A DNA stretch of 64,000 nucleotides from Bifidobacterium leontopitheci (GCF_009193355.1 NZ_WBVT01000005.1:1-64000); one strand, 5' to 3'; shown: positions 30,188 through 39,496, numbered from the stretch's first letter. Program-made: numbers and translations. The notes: generated by a model not told the origin, from the letters alone.

Positions 30188-30733
30188 TTGCTGACACGGT
30201 CACAGATTCGCACGCTGGTCGAGCTGCACGGGCATGACATCATCGGGCATCGTCATATGCGCATCGAACGCGCCTGCTATCAGCACGGCGCGGTCACCAC
30301 GTTCGCGCACTCCATCCGCGTGGCCTGCCTGGCCGTGTGGATGGCCGACCGTCTGCACCTGTGGCGTCGCGTCGACCTGCATTCGCTCATCCGCGCGGCC
30401 CTGCTGCACGACTACTTCCTCTATGACTGGCATGACTGGGATGACGGCGCACACCGTCTGCACGGCTTCACCCACGGCGGCGCCGCCCTGCGCAACGCGA
30501 TCAAGGACTTCCGGCTCAACGCCATCGAACGCGACAGCATCGCCTGCCACATGTTCCCCATGACCCCCAAGCCGCCGACCTACATCGAAGGCTACCTGGT
30601 CACCATGGCCGACAAGATCAGCGCCACGCGCGAGACGTTCAGCATGGACCGCTTCTCCAAACCGCAGCTGCCGCCGCGTGACGGCCGGACACGCACGGAC
30701 GTCGTGAAAGGCACCGTCGATGCTGCTGCTTGA
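30188..30733 (+). CDS. HD-domain phosphohydrolase family protein
   Basis: A 181-residue predicted metal-dependent phosphohydrolase. The HD pattern is visible as FAHSIRVACLAVWMA (first His), IRAALLHDYFLYDW (the HD pair) and, near residue 140, YLVTMADKISATRE with the last Asp. The start is a TTG preceded by GGAAAGG; no better in-frame start exists. It overlaps the next gene by 14 bases. HD proteins of this size next to PF06541 membrane proteins are, as I recall, a recurrent Gram-positive pairing, but the substrate is unknown. Confidence 0.82.
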   Translation: MLTRSQIRTLVELHGHDIIGHRHMRIERACYQHGAVTTFAHSIRVACLAVWMADRLHLWRRVDLHSLIRAALLHDYFLYDWHDWDDGAHRLHGFTHGGAALRNAIKDFRLNAIERDSIACHMFPMTPKPPTYIEGYLVTMADKISATRETFSMDRFSKPQLPPRDGRTRTDVVKGTVDAAA

Positions 30734-31502
30734 GAAGCTCTTCCTCTGGTTCCTGTTCTACAGCTTCGTCGGATGGGTGTATGAGTCCATACTCGTCTCG
30801 TTCCTCGAGCATCGCCCGGTGAACCGCGGATTCCTCAACGGCCCGCTGTGCCCGATCTACGGCAGCGGGGCCGTGCTCGCCGTCGTGCTGCTTCAGCCGC
30901 TCGGCAACCCGGTGCTGATTTTCCTCGCGTCCATGATCGGCGCGAGCGTGCTCGAATACGTCACCTCATGGGTGATGGAGCAGCTGTTCCACGCGCGATG
31001 GTGGGACTACTCCGACTACCGGTTCAACCTCAACGGCCGAATCTGCCTGCTCGGCGCCTGCATCTTCGGCGTCGGAGGCGTCGTCATCACCAAGCTGATC
31101 CACCCGTATGTCGCCGGTGTGACCGACATGATACCCGTGACCGCCATCCACTGGATGTGCGCCGTGTTCTTCGTGGCCGGACTCGTCGACCTCATCGTCA
31201 CCGTATGCGGCATCCTCCATTTCGAGACGAGCCTCGAGAAGATCCTCGCGGTCATGACCCGGTACGGCGGCATGATGCGCGAGGCGGTAGACGGAGCCGC
31301 CGGCAGGGTCGGCGAATCGTGGAACAGCGGCAAGGAGATGTCGCTTGACTTCATGACCCATGTGCGCGACGCCGCCGTCGAGACGTTCAACCGGCAGCAG
31401 CGCCGCATGATCGCCTCGTTCCCCAAACTGCGCACCGACCGCAACAACGAGGTGCTCAAGCAGCTGCGCCGCGTCTTCGAGAACCTGCACGGCAGAAAGT
31501 GA
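30720..31502 (+). CDS. putative ABC transporter permease-like membrane protein (PF06541)
   Basis: A 260-residue integral membrane protein of the family annotated CmpB-like or 'putative ABC transporter permease'. It begins with LFLWFLFYSFVGWVYESILV, a hallmark of the family, followed by GFLNGPLCPIYGSGAVLAVV. Further helices are at IFLASMIGASVLEYVTSW, LLGACIFGVGGVVIT and WMCAVFFVAGLVDLIVTVCG. The last 90 residues are cytoplasmic and basic. The true role is not established and no ATPase lies beside it. The start overlaps the HD gene, suggesting coupled translation. Confidence 0.85.
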   Translation: MLLLEKLFLWFLFYSFVGWVYESILVSFLEHRPVNRGFLNGPLCPIYGSGAVLAVVLLQPLGNPVLIFLASMIGASVLEYVTSWVMEQLFHARWWDYSDYRFNLNGRICLLGACIFGVGGVVITKLIHPYVAGVTDMIPVTAIHWMCAVFFVAGLVDLIVTVCGILHFETSLEKILAVMTRYGGMMREAVDGAAGRVGESWNSGKEMSLDFMTHVRDAAVETFNRQQRRMIASFPKLRTDRNNEVLKQLRRVFENLHGRK

Positions 31503-31651
31503 CCTGCGTCACCGGCGTCGCACGGCAGCTCATGGGACGGCGCAACACGGCCGCGGGGGAGCGGCCGCCGCCCGGGCCGCGGCTGTCGTCATGTCCTGAG
31601 AGACTGTAAAACGCAATATGCCCAGAATTTGATAGGGAGTACCGAATAGTC

Positions 31652-32974
31652 ATGGCTCACGTCACCGATTTCAAGGAGGCCGGATTCGATTCCGTCCTCG
31701 ATGAACTGGAATGGCGCGGGTTGATTTCCCAGTCCACGGACCGGGAGCAACTCGCCGAAGCGCTGAACGGGGAGCCGGTCACCTATTATTGCGGGTTCGA
31801 TCCGACCGCGGCCTCCCTGCACATCGGCAACCTCGTCCAGCTCATCAACATGCGTCACCTGCAGCTTGCAGGCCACCATCCGATCGCCCTGGTCGGCGGC
31901 GCCACCGGCCTGATCGGCGACCCCCGTCAGTCGGGCGAGCGCACGCTCAACCCGAAGGACGTGGTGGCCGGCTGGGCCGAGCGTCTGAAGCGCCAGATCG
32001 GCGGCATCCTCGAGACCGACGGCGACAATCCGGTGCGTTTCGTAAGCAACTACGACTGGACCGCGCAGATGAGCGTCATCGACTTCCTGCGCGACGTCGG
32101 CAAGAACTTCCGTCTCGGCACGATGCTCGCCAAGGACACGGTCGCACGCCGACTCAACTCCGAGGAGGGCATCTCCTTCACCGAGTTCAGCTACCAGGTG
32201 CTGCAGGGCAACGACTTCCTGCATCTGTTCGACGAATACGGCTGCACGCTGGAGATCGGCGGCTCCGACCAGTGGGGCAACCTCACCTCCGGCATGGACC
32301 TGATCCGCAAGGTGCGCGGCGCGACCGTGAACGTGTTCACCAGCCCCATCATCACCGACGCGAACGGCAAGAAGTTCGGCAAGTCCGAAGGCAACGCCGT
32401 CTGGCTTGACGGCACGATGCTCAGCCCGTACAAGTTCTACCAGTTCTGGTTCAACCGACCCGACGCGGAGATGGAGAACCTGCTCAAGGCGTTCACGTTC
32501 CTGCCGAAGGCCGAGATCGAACGCCTGGTCGAAGAGTCCCGCACCAACCCCGGTGCGCGCGAGGCGCAGCGCACCCTCGCCTGGGAAGTCACCAGCTTCG
32601 TCCACGGCGAGGCCGCGACCCAGGCCGCCATCGACGCCTCCGCCGCGCTGTTCGGCCGCGGCGGCGACCTGAACGCCATCGACGAAGACACGCTCGAAGC
32701 GGCCATCGACGGTCTGAAGGTCGAGGACGAAAACGGCGAGAAGGCGTTCGCGACGGCTTCCGTCGGCGACCGCGTGGCCGAAGCCGGCATGAAGGCAGGA
32801 CTGTTCAAGTCCATTTCCGAGGCGCGCAAGACCATCAAGTCGGGCGGCGTCTATCTCAACAACAACCGTGTGGAAGGCGAGGACCAGACGCTGTCCGAAG
32901 CCGACTTCCTGCACGGCCGTTTCGCGCTCATCCGCCGCGGCAAGAAGGCCCTCGGCGCGGTCGAGCAGCACTGA
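31652..32974 (+). CDS. tyrS: tyrosine--tRNA ligase
   Basis: Class I tyrosyl-tRNA synthetase, 440 residues. The HIGH-type motif is LHIGNLVQ (about residue 51), the tyrosine-binding loop includes GGSDQWGN, and the KMSKS-type motif is [11 protein letters not shown]-terminal S4-like RNA-binding domain contains [18 protein letters not shown]. Normal bacterial length. The 149-base upstream region holds a GC-rich dyad (CGGCCGC) after the PF06541 gene; GATAGGGAG serves as ribosome-binding site. It opens a gene order (tyrS, TPR protein, HAD, tlyA, NAD kinase, recN) that I recall as conserved in actinobacteria. Confidence 0.96.
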   Translation: MAHVTDFKEAGFDSVLDELEWRGLISQSTDREQLAEALNGEPVTYYCGFDPTAASLHIGNLVQLINMRHLQLAGHHPIALVGGATGLIGDPRQSGERTLNPKDVVAGWAERLKRQIGGILETDGDNPVRFVSNYDWTAQMSVIDFLRDVGKNFRLGTMLAKDTVARRLNSEEGISFTEFSYQVLQGNDFLHLFDEYGCTLEIGGSDQWGNLTSGMDLIRKVRGATVNVFTSPIITDANGKKFGKSEGNAVWLDGTMLSPYKFYQFWFNRPDAEMENLLKAFTFLPKAEIERLVEESRTNPGAREAQRTLAWEVTSFVHGEAATQAAIDASAALFGRGGDLNAIDEDTLEAAIDGLKVEDENGEKAFATASVGDRVAEAGMKAGLFKSISEARKTIKSGGVYLNNNRVEGEDQTLSEADFLHGRFALIRRGKKALGAVEQH

Positions 32975-32981
32975 CCTCCAT

Positions 32982-33047
32982 CGTTCCCGCGGCGGGTATC
33001 ACGGCCATCGACCCATGCATGAGCCGACCTGCCGTCGGGAACGTTTT
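32982..33047 (+). terminator. terminator after tyrS
   Basis: CGTTCCCG (32982-32989) pairs with CGGGAACG (33036-33043), with further partial pairing of GGCGGG and CCTGCC inside, followed directly by TTTT. It starts seven bases after the tyrS stop. Confidence 0.55.
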
Positions 33048-33109
33048 CCATATACCAACTACGTTCCACAGGGTCCGGCATCGGACCGTTTACATGAAAG
33101 GCACAACAC

Positions 33110-35242
33110 ATGGCAGAAGGCAACGAGCGCTCCGGAAGGTCCTTCGGCGGGCGCAAGGGCGGTTACGGCTCCGGCCGTTCCGGCAATGGCGGACGCGGCG
33201 GTTTCGGCGGCTCGCGCGGCGGATACCGCAAGGGCGGCTTCCGCAAGGACGGCGAGCGTCGCGAGGGCGGTTTCCACCGCGACGGTGACCGCCGTGACTT
33301 CCATCGTGACGGCGGATTCCGTAAGGACGGCGAGCGTCGCGAGGGTGGCTTCCGCCGCAATGACGATCGTCGTGGCGGTTTCCGTAAGGACGGCGACCGC
33401 CGTGACTTCCATCGTGACGGTGGTTTCCGCCGTGATGACGACCGCCGTGGCGGCTTCCATAAGGACAACGGCTTCCGTAAGGACTTCCACAAGGACGGTG
33501 ACCGCCGTGACTTCCGCCGCGAGGATGGCGAGCGTCGCGAAGGCGGTTTCCGCAAGGACTTCCACAACGACGGCGACCGCCGCGGTTTCCGTCGCGATGG
33601 CGAGCGTCGCGAGGGTGGCTTCCGCCGTAACGATGACCGTCGTGGCGGCTTCCGTAAGGATTTCCACAAGGACGGTGACCGTCGTGACTTCCGCCGCGAG
33701 GATGGCGAGCGTCGCGAGGGTGGCTTCCGCCGCAATGACGATCGTCGTGGCGGTTTCCGTAAGGACGGCGACCGTCGTGACTTCCGTCGTGACGGTGGTT
33801 TCCGTCGCGACGGCGAGCGTCGTGAGGGCGGTTTCCGTCGTGATGACGATCGCCGTGGCGGCTTCCATAAGGACAACGGCTTCCGCAAGGACTTCCACAA
33901 GGACGGCGACCGCCGCGAAGGTGGTTTCCGTCGTAACGATGACCGTCGTGATTTCCACCGCGAGAACCGCATCGAGGAGACCCCAGCGAAGCAGTTCACT
34001 GCCGAGGAGAAGCAGGAGTACCGCGAGGCCAAGCGTCGCGAGTACATGGAGCGCGGTGCGCGCCGCAACTCCGACGGGACGATGAGCTTCCCCTCGCAGA
34101 ACCCGTACACTGACCGTCGTCCGAACGAGCCGAAGATGCCGAAGGGCATGGAGTGGTCGATGCTCTCCAAGGACGAGCGCGAACGTCTGCGCGGCCTGTC
34201 CAAGGAGCACGCCGAGAACATCGGCCTGCACATCCTCGCCGCCTACGCCCTGGAGGAGAAGGACCCGCAGCTTGCGCTCGAGCACGCCAAGTGGGTCGCG
34301 CATCAGGCCTCCCGCATCGACTTCGCCCGAGAGACGCTGGCGTTCATCGCCTACCGTCAGGGCGACTTCAAGCTTGCGCTGCGCGAGTTCCGCACCGCCT
34401 ACCGCATGAACGGCTTCCCGGATTACCTGCCGTTCATCGCCGACTGCGAGCGCGGCAACGGCGACCCGAAGAAGGCCATCGAAGTGGTCCGCTCCGACGA
34501 GGCCAAGATGCTGCACGGCGAGGCGAAGGCCGAAATGTTCCTCGTGTACGCCGGCGCCCTCGCGGACCTCAAGCTGTGGGACAAGGCTATCGAGCTTGCC
34601 CACACGCTCGGCCGTTCCAAGGGTCTGCCCGGCGAGTACCGCATGCGCGCGGTGCAGGCCGAACAGTACTTCCTCGAAGAGTGCGGCCGCGACGTCGAAG
34701 CCGCCAAGCTCGACGGACTGCTCGACCGACTGGAAAGCCAGTACGCCGAAGCCGACGAGGACGAGACCGTCGACGATGTGGTCATCGACCACGATCTGGA
34801 GAACTTCACCGACGACGAGCTCGACATGCTCGGCATCAGCGAGGACGACGCCCAGTACGCTCCCGACGACGAGCCGGAAGACGATGACGACGATTCCGAT
34901 GCCGATTCCGATGACGCCGAGGAGCACGAGGCCGAATCCGAGGACGACGATGCCGCGCAGAGCGCGCAGGCCGACGACTCCGAACATGACGAGACCGCCG
35001 AAGAGGCCGACTCGGATGAGTCCGCCGATTCCGACGACGAGGAGGAACTGCCGGCCAAGGAGACCGAGGCAGGCGCCGAATCGACCGTCGAACCCGCCGA
35101 GACCGAATCCGCTGCCGACGACACGACCGACGGGAACGATGCCGCCGGCGACGACGATACCGACGGGCAGGCGACGTCCGAGGACGACTCCGCCGACGAG
35201 TCCGGTGACGACACGGCATCCGACGACAGCGAACAGGAATGA
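33110..35242 (+). CDS. TPR-like protein with Arg/Gly/Asp repeat N-terminus and acidic C-terminus
   Basis: A 710-residue protein with three zones. Residues 1 to about 285 are a repetitive disordered region built from units such as DRRDFRREDGERREGGF and NDDRRGGFRKDG, very rich in Arg, Gly, Asp and Phe. Residues about 320-540 are helical and TPR-like (EHAENIGLHILAAYALEE, FRTAYRMNGFPDYLPF, LVYAGALADLKLWDKAIEL). Residues from about 545 are strongly acidic with long Asp/Glu runs and lie in the same frame to the stop. No signal peptide or membrane segment. The core-like neighbourhood and Arg/Gly repeats suggest an RNA- or ribosome-associated role, but that is inference. It overlaps the HAD gene by four bases. 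Confidence 0.8.
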   Translation: MAEGNERSGRSFGGRKGGYGSGRSGNGGRGGFGGSRGGYRKGGFRKDGERREGGFHRDGDRRDFHRDGGFRKDGERREGGFRRNDDRRGGFRKDGDRRDFHRDGGFRRDDDRRGGFHKDNGFRKDFHKDGDRRDFRREDGERREGGFRKDFHNDGDRRGFRRDGERREGGFRRNDDRRGGFRKDFHKDGDRRDFRREDGERREGGFRRNDDRRGGFRKDGDRRDFRRDGGFRRDGERREGGFRRDDDRRGGFHKDNGFRKDFHKDGDRREGGFRRNDDRRDFHRENRIEETPAKQFTAEEKQEYREAKRREYMERGARRNSDGTMSFPSQNPYTDRRPNEPKMPKGMEWSMLSKDERERLRGLSKEHAENIGLHILAAYALEEKDPQLALEHAKWVAHQASRIDFARETLAFIAYRQGDFKLALREFRTAYRMNGFPDYLPFIADCERGNGDPKKAIEVVRSDEAKMLHGEAKAEMFLVYAGALADLKLWDKAIELAHTLGRSKGLPGEYRMRAVQAEQYFLEECGRDVEAAKLDGLLDRLESQYAEADEDETVDDVVIDHDLENFTDDELDMLGISEDDAQYAPDDEPEDDDDDSDADSDDAEEHEAESEDDDAAQSAQADDSEHDETAEEADSDESADSDDEEELPAKETEAGAESTVEPAETESAADDTTDGNDAAGDDDTDGQATSEDDSADESGDDTASDDSEQE
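33240..33960 (+). repeat. degenerate coding tandem repeats in the TPR protein gene
   Basis: Near-identical blocks recur, for example AAGGACAACGGCTTCCG followed by TAAGGACTTCCACAAGGACGG near 33460 and again, with few changes, near 33870. GGCGAGCGTCGCGAGGG recurs several times. All are in frame and encode the DRRGGFRKD-type repeat. Such blocks can expand or shrink by recombination. Confidence 0.8.
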
Positions 35243-36306
35243 TTCCCATGCTGAAATCCACTGACAGGCCCATCGCCGCCACGTACCGTCTTGCGCTGCT
35301 CGATCTTGATGGCGTCGTCTACCGGGGCAAGAACCCGGTGGAATACGCCGCGGACTCCATCCGCAAGGCCGAGGCGATGGGCATGACGGTGGAGTACACC
35401 ACCAACAATTCGTCACGGTTCCAGCAGGTCGTGGCCGATCAGCTCAAAGGGTTCGGCCTGACGGTCGAGCCGCACCAAATCATCACTTCCTCCGTGGTCG
35501 CCGCCCGCATGGTGGCACGGTTCGTGCCGAAAGGCTCGAAGGTGCTGGTACTCGGCGCCGACCATCTGCGGCAGGAAGTCGAACGGCAGGGGCTCGTCGC
35601 GGTCGAACAGGCCGAGGACAATCCGGTAGCCGTCATCCAAGGCTGGTATCCGCAGATGACATGGCAGCAGATGGCCGAGGTCTCGTACGCGGTGGAACGC
35701 GGCGCGAAATACTTCGTCACCAACCGCGACCTGACGATTCCGCGCGAGCTCGGCATCGCACCCGGATGCGGCTCGATGATCCGCGCGGTCATCAACGCCA
35801 CCGGAGTGGAGCCGATCGCCTCCGCCGGCAAGCCGGAATCCGCCATGTACGACGAGGCCCGTCTGCTCGTGGCCGACGAAGGCGAGGACCTGGTGGCGAA
35901 GGAGGACTGCCTTGCCATCGGCGACCGCCTCGACACGGACATCGAGGCAGGCAACCGAGGAGGCTACGATTCGCTGGCCGTACTCACCGGCGTGACCAAC
36001 CCGCGCGAGCTCATGCTCGCGCCGGCCCATCTCAGGCCCAGCTACATCGTGCTCGACCTGCGTGGCCTGCTGGAACCGCAGCCGGCGGTGACCTGCGACG
36101 GCGACGGCGTCTGGCATTGCCGGCAGGCCACGGCGACGATCACCAATGGTCGGCTCGCCGTCAGCGACGGCACCGGGACGACCGGTGTCATCAACGATAT
36201 TGATGTGGTCCGCGCCGCCTGCGCCGCGATGTGGGCGTACTCCGACGCCGGAGACGTCGTCAGCAGAAACGACGGCAGCGGCGTCGAATTGCCGCGGTTC
36301 GCATGA
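35239..36306 (+). CDS. HAD-IIA family hydrolase (sugar/nucleotide phosphatase-like)
   Basis: A 355-residue haloacid-dehalogenase superfamily phosphatase of subclass IIA (NagD / p-nitrophenylphosphatase-like). Motif I is ALLDLDGVVYRG with the DxD pair, motif II is TTNNSSR, and motif IV is IGDRLDTDIEAGNRGG. Between them is the large C2 cap. The C-terminal 80 residues extend beyond the usual domain and include a stretch after VTCDGDGVWHC of unknown purpose. ATG 35239 overlaps the preceding stop (ATGA). The substrate is unknown. Confidence 0.88.
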   Translation: MIPMLKSTDRPIAATYRLALLDLDGVVYRGKNPVEYAADSIRKAEAMGMTVEYTTNNSSRFQQVVADQLKGFGLTVEPHQIITSSVVAARMVARFVPKGSKVLVLGADHLRQEVERQGLVAVEQAEDNPVAVIQGWYPQMTWQQMAEVSYAVERGAKYFVTNRDLTIPRELGIAPGCGSMIRAVINATGVEPIASAGKPESAMYDEARLLVADEGEDLVAKEDCLAIGDRLDTDIEAGNRGGYDSLAVLTGVTNPRELMLAPAHLRPSYIVLDLRGLLEPQPAVTCDGDGVWHCRQATATITNGRLAVSDGTGTTGVINDIDVVRAACAAMWAYSDAGDVVSRNDGSGVELPRFA

Positions 36307-36494
36307 CCGGCCGGCATCCTTCCGACGACCTGATGCGGCGGTTCCCGCAACTCGCCGCATCAGACGACGGCGCCGTCGGCCCCAATGCCGACGCGAGTCC
36401 GGATGATGCGGCAGATCAGCGGGACAAGCGTCGCATCGAAGCGTTCCGCGGCGTACTCGACACCTTGCGCAGGGAACTTGACGACATTCGATGA
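36303..36494 (+). CDS. small conserved-context protein (63 aa)
   Basis: A 63-residue acidic/basic peptide (RRFPQLAASDDGAVGPNAD; C-terminal helix RRIEAFRGVLDTLRRELDD). Its ATG at 36303 overlaps the HAD stop as ATGA, and its own stop overlaps the tlyA start as ATGA at 36491. Overlap at both ends is strong evidence that it is translated. The C-terminal helix looks amphipathic and could be a protein-binding element. No family recognised. Confidence 0.7.
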   Translation: MTGRHPSDDLMRRFPQLAASDDGAVGPNADASPDDAADQRDKRRIEAFRGVLDTLRRELDDIR

Positions 36495-37261
36495 ACAGTG
36501 ACAACGGGGGACTCCGCATGCAACGCCTTGACACGCTGCTGGTCGACAGCGGCCTGGTCGACAGCCGTTCCAAAGCCCAACGGCTCATCCGCCAGGGACG
36601 GGTCATGGTAGACGGGCGGACGACGACCAAGCCGGCCGCCAACGTGGCCGACATCGCCGCGATCAGCATCGACAAGGGCGACGATTACGTCTCCCGCGGA
36701 GCCTACAAGCTCGTCGGGGCGATCGACACGTTCACCCCGCTCGGACTGCCTTCGCCGCAGGGGCTCGACTGCCTCGACATCGGCGCCTCCACCGGCGGGT
36801 TCACGCAGGTGTTGCTCGAACATGGCGCACGGCATGTCATCGCATTGGACGTCGGCCACGGACAGCTTGACCGCCGGGTGGCCGACGACCCGCGCGTCAT
36901 CCGCATGGACGGCTGCAACATCCGCGACGTCACCGTCGCCGACCTGCCGTACCGTCCGGCCATGATCGTCTCCGACGTGTCCTTCATCTCGCTGACCTAC
37001 GTGATCCCCGTGATCGCGCGCATCGCGGCCCCGGACGCCGCCGTGGTATTGCTCGTCAAACCGCAGTTCGAGGTGGGCCGCGGCAATCTCGGCAAGGGCG
37101 GCATCGTGGAGGACGACGGCCTGCGCCGCAAAGCGCTCGCCGACGTCTGCGCGTGCGCGACCGCCTGCGGGCTCGACGTGAAGGCCACCGCGCCATCGCC
37201 GATCGAAGGCACCCACGGCAACCTCGAGTACCTGCTGTATGCGAGGACGGCGACCCGATGA
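36491..37261 (+). CDS. tlyA: TlyA family rRNA 2'-O-methyltransferase
   Basis: A 256-residue rRNA methyltransferase/haemolysin-A family protein. In mycobacteria TlyA methylates ribose 2'-OH in 16S and 23S rRNA and thereby gives capreomycin sensitivity. An N-terminal S4 RNA-binding domain is visible (LDTLLVDSGLVDSRSKAQRL, IRQGRVMVDG), followed by an FtsJ-type methyltransferase with SAM loop CLDIGASTGGFTQVLLEHG, ALDVGHGQL, and the catalytic Lys in VLLVKPQFEVG. Start at 36491 overlaps the preceding small gene; ATG 36518 is an alternative nearer the S4 domain. Confidence 0.9.
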   Translation: MNSDNGGLRMQRLDTLLVDSGLVDSRSKAQRLIRQGRVMVDGRTTTKPAANVADIAAISIDKGDDYVSRGAYKLVGAIDTFTPLGLPSPQGLDCLDIGASTGGFTQVLLEHGARHVIALDVGHGQLDRRVADDPRVIRMDGCNIRDVTVADLPYRPAMIVSDVSFISLTYVIPVIARIAAPDAAVVLLVKPQFEVGRGNLGKGGIVEDDGLRRKALADVCACATACGLDVKATAPSPIEGTHGNLEYLLYARTATR

Positions 37262-37277
37262 CATACGAACCGGGGCG

Positions 37278-37934
37278 TCAGCCGCGGATGAACTTGTCGA
37301 TGTTGTCCTGCGTGCCCATGATGACCAGCTCGTCGTTGCGGTGCATGACCAGCTCCTTGGAGCCGTACTGGAACTCGCTGCCCGGCGTCTTGATGCCGAC
37401 GACGGTGACGCCGTAGCGTTCGTTGACCTTCGCGTCGGCGATCGAATAGCCGACCACGTGTGACGGCGTGTGGATCTTGACGACCGTGTGCGAGCCTTCG
37501 ATCTCGATGTAGTCAAGATAGTTGCCGGACACGAGATGTCCGACACGCTTGCCGGCGTCGTTCTCGGCGTTGATGATGTGCCGTGCGCCGATGCGCTGCA
37601 GGATGCGAGCATGCTGCTGGGAGACGGACTTCGCCCAGATGTCGCTGATGCCGGCGTCCAGCAGGTTGCCGGCGGTGATGACCGACGCCTCCACGCTGTC
37701 GCCGATGGCGACGACCGCGGTGTCGAAGTCGGATGCGTTCAACTGTTCGACCGCCAGCACGTCGGTCATGTCCGCCTGGACGGTGGGAACCTGCGACGAC
37801 CAGCGGTTCACCAGCTCCGGATCCTTGTCGACGGCGAGCACGTCCTGCCCCATCGCGTCAAGGGTGGTGGCCACGGAACTGCCGAAACGCCCCAGTCCCA
37901 CGACCAGAATGCTGCGAGTGTTGCGCGATGCCAT
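37278..37934 (-). CDS. trkA: potassium uptake protein TrkA/KtrA (RCK domain)
   Basis: A 218-residue cytosolic regulatory subunit that gates the TrkH/KtrB channel. The N-terminal RCK domain has the nucleotide-binding glycine motif VVGLGRFGSSVATTLD, acidic VDKDPE, and VVAIGDSVEASVITA. The C-terminal TrkA_C domain covers about residues 140-218. It lies downstream of its channel partner on the same strand with a 98-base gap, and its end is 16 bases from the convergent tlyA stop. Confidence 0.93.
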   Translation of the reverse strand: MASRNTRSILVVGLGRFGSSVATTLDAMGQDVLAVDKDPELVNRWSSQVPTVQADMTDVLAVEQLNASDFDTAVVAIGDSVEASVITAGNLLDAGISDIWAKSVSQQHARILQRIGARHIINAENDAGKRVGHLVSGNYLDYIEIEGSHTVVKIHTPSHVVGYSIADAKVNERYGVTVVGIKTPGSEFQYGSKELVMHRNDELVIMGTQDNIDKFIRG

Positions 37935-38032
37935 GTACTTATACTCCCGTCGTTATCCGCGTATGCCGTCCGCAGGTCGACTCTCGAGCCTGCATACGGT
38001 GAAGTCCCCGGCGTCGCCGGACATCCACCACA

Positions 38033-39496
38033 TCACCCTACCACCATCGGTTCGGTGGGGTAGCGGACCACCTCCATCGCGCGCGGCCGGCTGATGGCGT
38101 AGGCGATGGTCATCGGGCCGAGACGGCCCACCACCATGGCCGTGGCCAGTATGGCCAGCGCCGCGGGGTTGTCCTCCCTCGCCACGCCGACCGAATAACC
38201 GCCCAGGCCGAACGAGGAGCAGGCGTCGAACAGCGCGTCGGTCAGCGAGCAGTCGGCGACCAGCATGAGCGCCAGCGAGGCTGTGACCACCAGCATCAGG
38301 CAGGCTGCGGTGATGCTGACCGCGGTCATCGCCACCTTCGTGTGGATGCGACGGTGGAACGCGTTGATGTCGCTGTGCCCGGTGAACGCGGCGCGGCAGA
38401 CCAGCATGATTACGGCGAACGTGGTCACGCGGATGCCGCCGGCGGTGGAGGTGCTGCCGCCGCCGATGAACATGATCGCGCTCATGAACACCTTGGTCGG
38501 CTCGCTCACCTGCGGCACCCACGACAGGTCGAATCCGGAGCTGCGGGGCATGACTGCGGCCACCACGCCGTACCGCAGCCTCGTCTCGACATCAGCGTCG
38601 CGGAACAGGTACGGGTTGTCCCACTCCACCAGCAGGAACCAGGTGAGCGAGAGCAGCACGAGCGCGAACGTGGTCACCAGCGTGATTTTCGTGTGCAGGC
38701 TCCAGCGCCTCGGCGGCGTATGGTGGCGGATGCACCGCATGAGGTTGAGCAGCACAGGGAAACCGAGCGTGCCGCAGAACGCGGAGAGCATGATCGGCAT
38801 GCCCACCGCCCAGTTGTTGACGTGCAGCCCCGCGTTGTCCGGGGTGAAGCCGGCGTTGTTGTACGACATGACGGCGAAGAACAGCGCCTCCCACGCGCTG
38901 TGCCTCGCATTGCCCTTGTTGACGTGCAGCAGGCCGGGGAACAAGGCGAGGAACGTGATGGTCTCGATGACGAACGTGGTGGTGATGACCACGGTGAGCA
39001 CGCCGCGGATCTCGTTGAGCTTCGTGGTGCCGAGCTCGTTGGCGGTGAGCAGCCGTTGCGACGCCTTGATGTGATGGTTGACCGCCAGCGCGATGAGCGA
39101 GGCGAACGTCATCACGCCGAGACCGCCCATCTGCACGGAGGCGAGCAGCACGATCTGTCCGAACAGCGTCCAGTGGGTGGTCGCGTTGACGATCGAAATG
39201 CCGCACGTCGACAGTGCGGAGACCGCGGTGAACAACGCCGTCGAGAAGTCGGTCGGGTCGTCGCCGTGGGATGCGGCCGGCAGCGTCAGCAGACTGGTGG
39301 AGATGACCACCAGCAGCATGAAGTAGATGATCGTCAGCCTGCCCGGGTGAGAGGTCAGGTGACGGATGAAACTGCGTTTGCGCGGCAGCCGCTCCTGTGC
39401 GGCCGCCTTCTCGAACGTGTCCCCCGAGAACCACCACGCATAGCCGTGCGATGCGTTGCGGTTCGAGGAGGACTCGTCGAAAACGAGGTTCGGCAT
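38033..39496 (-). CDS. trkH: Trk/Ktr potassium channel subunit
   Basis: A 487-residue membrane protein of the TrkH/KtrB superfamily that conducts K+ with TrkA. The four M1-P-M2 repeats are visible in part: FTAVSALSTCGISI (first selectivity-filter region), SYNNAGFTPDN (second), MPRSSGFDLS (third) and DACSSFGLGGYSVG (fourth), each with the filter glycine. Start ATG 39496 has CAAGGAG just upstream; a longer frame to 39706 would run through the NAD kinase promoter. TrkA is encoded immediately downstream. Confidence 0.93.
   Translation of the reverse strand: MPNLVFDESSSNRNASHGYAWWFSGDTFEKAAAQERLPRKRSFIRHLTSHPGRLTIIYFMLLVVISTSLLTLPAASHGDDPTDFSTALFTAVSALSTCGISIVNATTHWTLFGQIVLLASVQMGGLGVMTFASLIALAVNHHIKASQRLLTANELGTTKLNEIRGVLTVVITTTFVIETITFLALFPGLLHVNKGNARHSAWEALFFAVMSYNNAGFTPDNAGLHVNNWAVGMPIMLSAFCGTLGFPVLLNLMRCIRHHTPPRRWSLHTKITLVTTFALVLLSLTWFLLVEWDNPYLFRDADVETRLRYGVVAAVMPRSSGFDLSWVPQVSEPTKVFMSAIMFIGGGSTSTAGGIRVTTFAVIMLVCRAAFTGHSDINAFHRRIHTKVAMTAVSITAACLMLVVTASLALMLVADCSLTDALFDACSSFGLGGYSVGVAREDNPAALAILATAMVVGRLGPMTIAYAISRPRAMEVVRYPTEPMVVG

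Noticed and set aside
33240-33960. CRISPR or non-coding tandem array in the TPR gene
   Set aside because: The repeats are in frame, of variable length and encode a protein.
33059-35416. 785-codon minus-strand frame opposite the TPR protein
   Set aside because: Its Val/Ala/Thr repeats are the mirror of the Arg/Gly/Asp coding repeats; plus strand has the ribosome-binding site and operon overlaps.
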